From assembly GCA_902729315.2 (NCBI GenBank), contig LR746269.1, positions 2,340,501 to 2,404,500 on the forward strand: a stretch of DNA of 64,000 nucleotides, given 5' to 3'. The DNA is from Spirodela intermedia. Taxonomy: Eukaryota > Streptophyta > Magnoliopsida > Alismatales > Araceae. Below, piece by piece: positions 53,601 through 64,000 of this stretch (position 1 is the stretch's first letter; every line of letters begins with the position of its first letter). The notes beneath the pieces are model-generated. The model worked only from the letters and a program-made list of their open reading frames with translations, searched no databases and had not been told where the DNA came from. A program made the position numbers and the translations under genes.

Positions 53601-56600
53601 ATGGTAGTAATTTATCTATGTAAATTACTTCAAGAATACTGTCCCTCAGATGATCATTAAATCCAAGTGATCTTTCCAGATTATATCTAGTAATTTGTTT
53701 CATTTTCAAGAGTTAGAGAAGACAAGATGATCAAAAAATTGAGTAAGCATCTTAGAGTTAGAAGAAAAACAATAAACAAGTACCTTGATATGATATCCCT
53801 CAAGAATCCTGGTTTCAGCCCTGCTTTAGCAGGGTACAGAGGATATGGCCTTCTCTCAGCGTGAGGATTGCTTCCCCCATCTTCATCAAGAATGTCAATA
53901 CTATATTCCCTCATCTCATAGTGGTCCTCAGTTTGAAGTTTCTTCACCTGCATTATCCCATGACGTTGAATCACATACGTAGAAATAAAGCATTCAACAA
54001 TTCCTTTCATTTGTAATAAATAAATCTTCCAACTTGATATAAGTTAAGAAGTGGCTCCACAAAGCCAAGTTGCTTGGGCTCTCTTTCCATCACTCCATCT
54101 CCCTACGATATGATTCGAGAAGAAGCTCCATCTCCCTAAGATTTCCATAGCCAACAGCGAATACTCACTCTGTACTGCTCTCTTTCCATCACTTGATCCC
54201 CCAAGGTACCAATTTTCACCAGTCACTCACATGCCCCCAATCCTTTTCTCGATGGTTCCACCTGTCTCTCAGGCTAGGTCCTCCTCCCTCTCATCTTCGT
54301 CCATTTTGCGTTTCAAATGGCCACTAAAGCCCTGTTCAACCACTTTCATCCTAATCTAACACTCTGGACTCCTGGTCATTCCCCAACTCCACCCTCCCAT
54401 CCTTGTACCCTTACATTAATTATCTTTGTCATTCGTTCAACATTATCATTTTCTGATGACTACAGTAAACATTATCGTTCAACATTTTCTGATGATTGTA
54501 CAGTTAAAATTTTATTAAAAAACTAAACAGTAATTCATAATGAGAGCTCCTTTTGACAGTCTTCACAAGAAAATATGAGAACTGGAGAGAAAAAGGAGAT
54601 GGCAGTTCATTAAGAAAACACTCAGCTGCGGACACTGAGCATAGGAATCTGTGAATCCCAAAACCAAAGGATTTGAGACAGCAGAGCAAAGATTAGGTGA
54701 AGGGAATTGTCCCACGGAAATCGGGTTGGCAGATGAACATGGACAAACATTCTATGCAGAAACCTGATCTGAAGAGCGTGCATTTTTCTCTTGGTTGGTT
54801 TCATGGCAGAAGTAACAGGTTTTGTTGCCCAACTATAAACGGTCAACAAGTCTGAATATAAGTGAAGGGACAATAGATAGATCTACTATTAAAAGAGAGT
54901 GAATTTGAGAGCAGAATCTACTTTGGTAATCTCCAGATTTCTGACTTGTATAAATAGAATATACTCCAATTCCTAAATTCATATTCAAGAATTCTGTTGG
55001 AAAGCTGTTTTCACATGACACAGGACAGTGTTTTCCATGTTTTTATGGCTCCAAGAATTTTCAGAAGTATAGAGTGCAGAGGGGAGAGGCAAATAGGCCA
55101 AGGAAAGGGAGGAACTCAGGTTTTCCTCTCATTTGAGTCCCACTTGGACCTTCAAGGACTTCCCTAACCAGGACTGTCCAATTGAATCCCACCTGGCAAT
55201 CAGTGAATGATAGTAATGGTAATGAGGCATACTCCAGCCAGTTTCCCCATCTGAGCTCCAATCTGACGGTTTTTCCTGTCACGGAATAGAAGCGAAATCT
55301 GATCAGCAAGCCGGTGGAAAAAGGGATATGGAGCAGCGATGCTTCAGTCTACTGAGTTTGGGATTTTCCTGAGGGATTATACAAACCCAGTGAGATACAG
55401 GGATAGCAGAAGGGAGGACCTATCTGCCACCAACGTTATGGACTTAACCATCGTACCATTGCATGTGTTGAAATGAAGCAACTCTCTATGAGAAGATGCA
55501 TAGGGCTGTATTCTGGTGAAACGAATATTATGGGAGTATGTGGGCAGGTGAAGAGGAGAGAAAGGACAGAACTAGCATGACGATGCACTAAAGATATTCT
55601 TTACTGACAAGAAGCATAATGCAGGGATGAGGGGAAGATCGCAAGTGTGATAGGGGAAGTTTAATCATAGTGATGATATACGGCATATAGCTTGTCTCTG
55701 GTATCATGGGAATGTAATTCTGAGTGCTATGGGGATATGTAATTACACAAGTCAATGAACATTGATGATGGCTTTCTGTGAAACTTTTCTGGTGTTTATC
55801 ATCATCAAATTAGGGAAGTGAGGAAGAAGCCACATAAATATTTAAATGTCCATCATCAGGAAGAGGAAGGCGTGATGCCGGAGATGAAGAAGAAAGATAA
55901 TTTTAGTGAGTGCATAGCAGAGAGAGCACTCATCTTACTGGCGTGTACAAAACAGACTATACTCTTTGAAGCAACTTGGATATCAATCAAACTTCCACCA
56001 AGTTGAAACCCTGATCTGATCTCCTAGAAATTGATTCAAAATGGTAAACCCCTCTCTTAGATGTTATGACACCTTCATCTCCATTCATCATTTTAAAACC
56101 CGCTTCCGAATTCAACACCATATTTTGCCTTCAGATCTCGATCTGCCCCAAAGTTTCAAGATGATAGCTAAGGACATCATCCTGCAATTCGATAGGGAAT
56201 GGTGCATTCCAGTCACATGCAGCCCTTCCTCCGATCTACTCTGCATTTGACGTATTCTTTGTTTTTATGTTTAACCATCCATTCATAAATTTCACAATAT
56301 AATTATCCAGAATAAAACCCTAATCTAGAGTCATCGTGAAGAATTTGCATAGAGGATTCAAAACAGCAGATTTAAGTACAGTTAGTGGCTACAAATAAAC
56401 GATTCAACACAAGGTATGAAGTATTGATCTTAAGATTAAGTTGATAAACTAAAGCGCCAAAGTTTAATCATCAGATTCAACGTCGGCGAACTTAGATCTT
56501 TGCCCGTTTGGAAATCTGGGATGGGCCACACCATACATGTCTAGCCCATAAGAGATGCATTGATAAAACCCAATCATCTGAAATGCTAAAATTCAGCCAA

Positions 56601-59600
56601 CCCCAATCCAGTAACATGCAAGTTAATCTGAGTCAACACATGCTGATCATAGATCATGCATGAGTCGGGTCACTGTCAAAGTGAACTAAGCTGTATCACT
56701 CAGACCTCACAAGGTATAATACTAGCACACCTTAACCACCACAATCCCCATGTCCCCAGATATTCCAAAGTCTGAAAATACATCAAATGAGAAAGCCAAG
56801 CGAGGTCAAACTAATTTGGGACCAAGGTCAGATTCTGATGCAGTAACCAACTTCAACGGGAATAATAAAAAAATGAAATTCCAGTCGTTTGTAGGCAGAA
56901 AAATACTGTACTTTCCCAGTACCCTTGATGGTAAAAATCATATTCCAAAAGATACCTTCACGATGTGATTCACATTTTAAAAACTTCCATTTATAAGCAT
57001 GCCAATTCAAAATGACATACAGTGTGTATGCACGTACATAACTTCTGATAGATCAGAAACTGCATCAGTCAAATGTATGGACTGTACACATCCATTTGAA
57101 GTAAGTTACAATAAAGGACGTAAAAAACGAAAAGAGACAAAAAACTAAGCAACAAAAAATAACTGAAAGCAAAAAACTATTCAAAAGCTATGTTAGTTGT
57201 TTGAAAGAGAATAAAAAGAAATGATAAGAGTTTAATAAATTTATCTTAACTAGAATGGTTTATTTTGATGAAATACATTTAGACTTTCAATACAGAAAGT
57301 AAGCAATAACGTTAAAAAATAACATGGGCCCTGCTCACCTTGCCACTAACACATACATGATCGCCCTCTTTATATTTCGACTGAAGGCTTCGAAGAAAGG
57401 ACTGGTTTGTGAATCGAGTACCTCGGAAATATTTCTTTAAGTGTAAATAAACAATTCTGTTTTGTTTGCTGCTATGATCCTTATTACTGTCGTCAAAATT
57501 GTGGTTACCATCTGCAAACTCACAGCCCACAAGAACCTCAACAAATGAGAACGAAATGCTGGCTTTGATTCCCCTAAGAGCACAAAAATAATTTATGTCA
57601 CAAAAAATGTAAAGTTTGCCGGATCATTAAAACATTTAAGAAATACAATCACAAATTTGTATAAAATAATGATTATCCAAGATGCTTATCCGTTTAATAT
57701 TATCATGTTGAAATGTCGAAATATATTGAAACCGTTTTTCACAACCCTATTGGTCAACCATACATTCTCTGAAAGTTGACGCAATCTTGTCATTTAAATA
57801 AATCCATTATGACCAAAGGAAAATCATGAAAAGGACTTCAGAATAATGAGATGGTGCAGATCAAGAGAAAAATCAAAGATGAAGAAATATCAAAAAATGT
57901 TACAATTCTACGATTCCAAAAGGATATTGCACTATCAGCATTTTTCTAAGACTTGAATCTAAACTCTAGCAATCAGAAAACCACAAAAACTCAACTTAGA
58001 GTTACACCACAGAGAGAGAACTTTCATTATTGGGACGGCATGTCTGCTTGCTACTTCTTAAAATCACAATTTAGAAGCCTTGCATTTATTAAGATTCCAC
58101 AGACTTCCTTTCAAATATTTGCATGAAACACTATCTCCTAAGATCTAAACCAGCAGGATAATTTAAATTGCCTTCTTTTCACTGTCAAGGCAATTTTTCA
58201 GAAAGGCTATTATAGCTCATAAATTAAAGCTCTAAGTCAAGCAAGGGCTCAACTATGTAATACAAACATATCACACCTGTAATCATCTGCCCAACTGGAA
58301 TAGTAAAACTCCATAAAATATTTCAATTTGTAACTAGAGAGTAAAAACCATCATTGGGCTAGCACGTTTGAAATGAACATTAAACGATTCTTGTGCTTGC
58401 ATATTTCTGCTTCATGTGACATGCACTCCTTGAAATGATAAAAATAAAACCCCATTGTTTTGATACTAAAGTTCGTTCAATTTGACCCACCGTTATGTCA
58501 ACAGCTTTCAGAAGAAATCAGGTAATTTGATTAACAGGTGTACTTTTAAATGAAAAATGGGACATTCCAAACAAAAATCAGAATCTGTCTCTCATTGACT
58601 GAACTCTATCCAGAGTATGAAAACCGCAACTAGAACAAAAGAATTAGAATCATAGTATTCTGTTATTTCAAATAAGATTAAGTTCGCCTAAGTTCTATTC
58701 ATTCAGTTGTTTCAACTGTTGGTTGCAACTTTACCTGGAAGCTAGCACAGTTCCGACAAAAATTAGGTACTGCCCATCATCAATAGCATCCCTAGAGTTC
58801 TGTAGATCAGCATAGGTACGAGGAAAATGATGTAGCAACTTGCGTACCTGCACGTTTACCAATGAACTATTTATCTTCTGATCAGAAAGATATTGCAAAC
58901 ATTTTCCGTATAAGCTCACAGAGTACCGTATGAAAACCACTGTTTTCCAGCTGTCGACAGCATCTGCTGGATAATCCTGGTAGAAATTTAATAGGCTTGT
59001 CCAAAATGGACTCCGAATCTGATGAAATTTCTGCTGGTTTGCTGATTGATTTCTCTGTGAAAGGCTTTGGCTCTCCAGAATCTGAGGAGAATGGTACAGA
59101 AGGATATGACAGCAGATGCAAATTCATTTCATCAGATGCAGAAAAAGTTGCATCTGAATGAGTGGATTCTAGCAAAGGCCTTTCTTCAGAATTTTCATGT
59201 TCAGTAAAGACCACATTCCCAGAGTATCGATATTCTCTACCGGTTTTGGATGCTAAAAGATTCATTTCAGCTTCTTCATACAAGACACCACCATATAATT
59301 CAACTAGTGGTGAATTACCCAAAGTAATACATGGAAATCTTGTACACGATAATGCAATATCAATTTCATCCACGAAGTGTTTGGTATCAGGAACAAGTCT
59401 TCCTGGAGACATTCGATACTCCTCAAGTTTTTCAACACCATCATTATCCATAAAAACTGAAACCTGAAAAAGCCAAGTGCATCACATACGTCCTGCGAAG
59501 GCATGCAATAGTAGTTCTATTTCTCACTTAAAGTCGAACATAAAAATTGGGTTTAACCTGAGATTTCCTTGTTGCAACAGTAATTTTCATGCAAATGAAG

Positions 59601-61873
59601 GACGATCAGAACTATCCATACCTTAATGTCACCCAAATTAACCGACTATGCATATGAGACACTCCAAGTTGGGAGCACATAAAAATGCAGCAATATGATT
59701 CAGTCATAGAAACTCAAAATTGATACACAAAAATAACTTATGAGGACAACATGGCATATGCTTGAAAACAGAAAAGCCGCAAAAACCGAATCAACCTCTT
59801 ACAATAATCCGAGCCAGTTTAGAACTAAAGAGATTTTTTCTAGACTCTCAAGGAAAACCTATCCTAATGCAACTCCTAATGGGCAAACAAAAAAAAGACA
59901 ATTGTATAATTTTCCACACTGCTGAAATTTTTCTTGATGGATGTACGAAAGTTTTTCAAGTTCAACTACGTAGAGGTTACTCATGGAGATATGTCAGAGA
60001 GGTTACGTGTGGCAGCCCATTGCTGATTAAGCATAGCCAATTGCATTACAGACTAATATTGCATGCAAAACCACTCAAATTGAGGTAACTATAACAAAAA
60101 AAGTGCCACAAATGAGACGATTATCGAAACTCAAAATTACTAAGCAATTTTTCAGCTTAGAGGGACATGAAAAACCGGAAACAAAGCTAAGAACCTTGGA
60201 TACTTAGACTGTAGCGTTAAATTGATGGATCTGGCTGCACAGATATCTAGATGAAAAACATAATACAAGGATACTGTGCAAATTCATAAAATATATCATA
60301 AACATGCCAACTAAATACTGATGCCCTTTGATTTTTCCGGGTGTGCATAGTTCATGGGAAGATATTGTAAGCAGATATTCCCATTTGAAATCACCCACTG
60401 ATAGTCAATTCCAATCTAGATTGGCTGATTCTACATACAATGGTTGCTCATTATCACCTTGTCACTGATGTAGACAATCTGATTCTATGATCTCATACCT
60501 CTTATTTTTTTTAAAGTTCGTAATCCTTCACTTTGAGAGAAAAAGATGTTCAAATCCAAATGGTGCAAAGACTAGACAATCTGAGCTACTCTCGACATTT
60601 TGGTATCCTTTGAAAAAGGTCATAGCAATCCATCATCTTAATTGGGATGGGTATTAAAAAATATTACTTGAAGGGGGGTTCCTTTCACATGAATTTTTTC
60701 CATCGAGAAAATTTGTCATATTTATTTTCTAAAATGTAAACATCCTGCTGACATTTGCAGATAATTTTTTGGCATACCCAGCTTTCAGAGTTATTTTTCT
60801 AAGAAAATGCCACATAATCCCTTTGAGAAGCATAGTTACGAGTTAGTTATGAGTTGGTACTTAGATAACGAGCCTGAACACAAGGCAATCACAGACGCAA
60901 CTATTGAGATAAGCATTTGCATTTCTTACTAGAATTTTCACTTGGAATACAGTCTTGAGAATTTTTAAATTTGTTGATCGCAGTTTCTCTAGATGGCCAT
61001 CTATGTCGTATTATGCTTATTTTCCCATGTCAATTTTTTATCTTTATTACATTGTTTCCCTTAGTTGTGTCCCATTTCTGCTCTTCAAGTTTTCCTTCTC
61101 ATTTTTAACTTGCTACAATTCCCCTTATCGTTGGCCATTGTTGTTATTTCTTTCTCAGTTTATTTTAACCTACTGTGATCAATACTTTGTTGCTCAGTAA
61201 AGTTGATATAAAAGCGTCACTATATAGTGCATCATTGCACCACATCTAAACATGGAATTTAACCAAGGTATTTGGATGATTAGCTGACAGAGAACGTTTC
61301 TGCCGATGATCTGACTTGATTAGGATTAATTCATTTTATACAGAAAACTTAAGAAAAGCATAAGATTATGCGTTATAGAAAATGCTTAAGCAACAGAATC
61401 TCCTTTGGCCTCCTAAAGGTCACTTTCGCCTATTAGTTTTTCAAATGCTGTAGGATGCCTGGTTTCAAGAAAATTTCACGCCATAGAAATTGTGGGTCCT
61501 GAGCACAATCATATAACACTAAATAGACTAAAATACACCATGGGTGGAAGAAAATTGAATTCGTTAATTTTTAATGAGGACAGCTACCTTAGTCAGAATT
61601 CTTGTTTTTGCCAGAACAATTCGTGATAATCTCGAAAGGGACAAGCGGTCGGATCCATAACACCGTTTTGAAAGCTCAGAATAGAGAAAATTACTGAGCC
61701 TGCAAGGTGTGACGTAATTTCATATTAGAATGGCACCCAACCTCTCATCATGATTAGTTGAGAAAGATGGCAAGAAGAGATTAAACTGAGGCTTACTACC
61801 TCATATTCCTATAAAGCAGATTTCGGCATCCTCTCTCAACTTCCAAAGATAGAGCATTCATCAAATGGCTCAT
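44606..61873 (-). CDS. RECG: RECG, organelle branch-migration DNA helicase
   Basis: ATP-dependent DNA helicase of the bacterial RecG family, in plants targeted to mitochondria and chloroplasts where it limits ectopic recombination of organelle DNA. Sixteen minus-strand coding exons: 61800-61873, 61588-61699, 58927-59463, 58735-58847, 57339-57573, 53784-53947, 53071-53152, 52179-52268, 51444-51677, 50478-50549, 50083-50232, 49855-49998, 48163-48318, 46103-46186, 44835-45407, 44606-44698. All phases close, giving 970 aa. The N-terminus is rich in Arg, Ser and Leu, like a targeting peptide. The wedge/OB region is about 250-370. Walker A GDVGCGKT is at 548-555, motif II DEQQ at 653-656, motif III MSATPIPRT at 700-708, the motif V region (STQVIEIGVDVPDA) near 825, and QLHQLRGRVGRG at 853-864. 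It ends AELSMRQPLCLLGD, the conserved RecG tail. The large introns contain no other recognised gene. An additional non-coding 5' exon is likely, because CAG lies just before the ATG. Confidence 0.96.
48926..49060. repeat. 48-bp tandem repeat in RECG intron 12
   Basis: Two clear copies start at 48926 and 48974 (TCCGTTAGGACTCT or TCCGTTTGGACTCT, then GAGACGATTTAAAGGCTA). A third, decayed copy follows near 49022-49060. Confidence 0.75.
54070..54200. repeat. Short direct repeat in RECG intron 5
   Basis: GCTCTCTTTCCATCACT occurs twice about 100 bases apart (near 54077 and 54177), and CTCCATCTCCCTA also occurs twice between them. This intron (53948-57338) is 3.4 kb and otherwise shows nothing recognisable. 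Confidence 0.5.
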
Positions 61874-62218
61874 CCTGAATCTGAAAAAAGGATATATTGA
61901 TGCACTTGTAACACAAATAAACATACATATATGATAACATCAAAATTAAAGGAAAAGTAGAATGATGACAGGTCTCCATTTACATGAAAGAAGAAGAGGG
62001 AAATGAAGCGGGTTGAAAAGCTGAAATGGGAAAATAGAAAATAAGATGAAGGAGAATGAGACGTAAAATGGAGAATACAAATACTCATGTGCATAAAATT
62101 TACAGAACTAAACTGTAACAAATAAAGTCATGTCTCTTTAGCATATAGTTCCGCATATTCATTATTAAGCATGAAAAATAAAACCAATGATATACAAGGG
62201 TGCTCACGTCATCTCAAT

Positions 62219-62265
<47 letters not shown>

Positions 62266-64000
62266 TGCCATAATCTACAGCAATATCATGTAGACTCTAG
62301 AAATCCAAATATCCCCTTCCTCATTACATCACAATCTTGCCCACTGTGACACCCTTTCACAAAAAAACGAGAATTCTATCAGCCGATCAGCACAAGCCTA
62401 AATGCACGGTTATTTTGCTCATTCTAAATGGTCCTCAGATTTGCATGAAGGAAGAACCACATCATATTTTATGGTAATAACTAGAGAACTGAATTTATCC
62501 ATTTCTGCCAGAAGGCGCCCAGTTGACTCCAACAAGTAAAATATCCTTGGGATTCTGGTGCCCACCGTAGAAAAAAAGAATGTGCTAAACGATTCGCAGG
62601 AAGAGCTAATGCCAGATCTGTATTAAAAAAGGAACTCTTTAGGACCATATGATTCATATCTTCTTCCCCCTCACAATGCCTTCATGAAGCATTTTGTACC
62701 ATCCAAAGGATGGCCTAATCCGTCACAATCAGAAATAAGACCATGTGAAATTAGATCATGATCCTTATTTTCACATGAGTTATGACTGCCATAATCTGAT
62801 TTGTCATATGGTGCACTCCTCCATCATGAAGAGAGAGGTATGTTGGTTTAACAGTCAACAAACCCTCATTCCTACTTTGACAAGTCTAACCCAACATCTA
62901 TATAATTTGAAAAAATAGCCCACATTCAGCAAGTAGAATAGGAATACCACTCTGAACCTTGATTTTGGATACATCATACACATTGATGTGGCCCTGCCCC
63001 TCCCCACCCCCAAAAAAAAAAAGAAGAAAAAAAGCCAGAAAGAAAAAGGCATCTTGAAGCTTCCAGTTCTTTTAAACGACCTTCAGAGATAAAAGTGGAA
63101 CATAAAAGACATAGAACATAGCATTAAGCTACCTTTAGAACTCTAGCTTTCCATACTTCTAACCAACGATAAAATTTGGTGACCAATATAAAGATCTAAT
63201 GATAATGGATAACCCTAGATATTTACCAACAACTAAGTTGTTCATATCCACATACTAATTTGTTCGTGACTTAACAAACCAAAATCTACAACCAGAGACT
63301 AGAACACATAGCTCAACTGTGTCAAGGCAATAATTAGGCTCCTACATAACTCAACACTAGGGAGGAATAATGCTGACAGCTGGAGAAGGGCTCACATCCC
63401 GTTGAGGAGAGAATAGAAATAATATAAGAATTTTGGACCTATGTCTATGGAGGGAAGGAGTTTGATACAACATGGGAGAAACAAAAATAGAATCTTCTTC
63501 ACGTTACCACTCAGCTTACAAGAACCAATCTTTGAAAATGACCCATGTGATGTATTTGCCTTCTTCATCCCTCACCCCCTCATCTCCATTTCATGGCGGG
63601 CGTTAGTCAGGACGGGTTGTAAAGCTACTCCGAAACCTCCCCAACATTCATGGGCACGTTGCTAGCCGTCTAGACAGCTACTAGATTGGTTTTGGACTGA
63701 GCACAACATGCCTAAGCCATAACACTCTGAGGCCCTTTAGGTCTCGAATCAACTAAATATGAATCTCAAGTGTAAAAAATGAAGCTTACGTAAGAAATTA
63801 TAGCATCATTCTTTATCTGATCACAAGATTCTTTTGATGGTAACTTAATTCATCCCTAAAAGAATGATTTTTAAAATGACGAGCAGCTAGCATTAATTCC
63901 AAAAGACCAAGGGCGATAGCTATCTTTGGGGTATTTTCTCAAAAAAAGAAGAGAGACATTCCGACCAAAATGAAATGACAACCATGGCTGCTTCTCATGT
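61874..64000. other. 5' flank of RECG, no gene recognised
   Basis: AT-rich sequence that should hold the RECG 5' UTR (perhaps with an intron) and promoter. An (AT)n run lies at 62219-62261. Short open frames at 62855-63052 and 63441-63665 show no family features. I see no other gene before the window ends. Confidence 0.4.
62219..62261. repeat. (AT)n microsatellite
   Basis: AT dinucleotide run of about 43 bases upstream of RECG. Confidence 0.95.

Noticed and set aside
63441-63665. Plus-strand frame of 74 codons near the window end
   Set aside because: Low-complexity composition and no domain; no splice-compatible neighbours found.

Overview
The window is nuclear DNA of a flowering plant. Its genes have many introns, GC-rich exons set in AT-rich introns and spacers, many (GA)n/(CT)n and (AT)n microsatellites, and protein families found only or typically in plants (PERK kinase, PII-2-like LRR protein, DRL1, DCP5, organelle RECG). 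The sharp contrast between very GC-rich genes (CML, NUDX1-like, PII-2-like) and AT-rich surroundings is compatible with a non-grass monocot or an early-diverging angiosperm. I cannot fix the lineage from sequence alone.

Ten protein-coding genes are supported. In order: a PERK-type proline-rich receptor-like kinase (+, 1309-5263); a four-EF-hand calmodulin-like protein (-, 6145-6657); the 18S rRNA pseudouridine methyltransferase EMG1/NEP1 (-, 7560-9781); a 6-kb AT-rich spacer with a decayed Ty3/gypsy retrotransposon (about 12.3-15.6 kb); the Elongator-associated P-loop protein DRL1/KTI12 (-, 15941-22548); a Nudix hydrolase (+, 23700-24884); a PII-2-like LRR protein (-, 25300-27146); a 3-kb gene-poor spacer; the P-body decapping factor DCP5 (+, 30289-35358); a hAT-transposase-derived BED zinc-finger protein with a long 5' leader (+, coding 39683-43578); and the organelle DNA helicase RECG (-, 44606-61873).

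I assembled the exons by hand from conserved protein blocks and splice signals. Reading frames close exactly in every gene: PERK 829 aa, CML 170, EMG1 300, DRL1 302, Nudix 153, PII-2-like 457, DCP5 663, hAT-derived 685, RECG 970. The genes are unrelated housekeeping and signalling genes. They do not form an operon-like or biosynthetic cluster, and I see no evidence of a new multi-gene system.

The most interesting signals concern splicing. DRL1 intron 8 has every hallmark of a minor-spliceosome (U12) AT-AC intron. The hAT-derived gene has a U12-type GTATCCTTT donor. Two introns (DRL1 intron 1, DCP5 intron 7) are only consistent with GC-AG splicing. Other points are a hAT transposase turned host gene with altered active-site residues, tandem repeats inside EMG1 intron 5 and in its 3' flank, a coding minisatellite in the PERK extracellular domain, and a private dispersed AT-rich repeat family.
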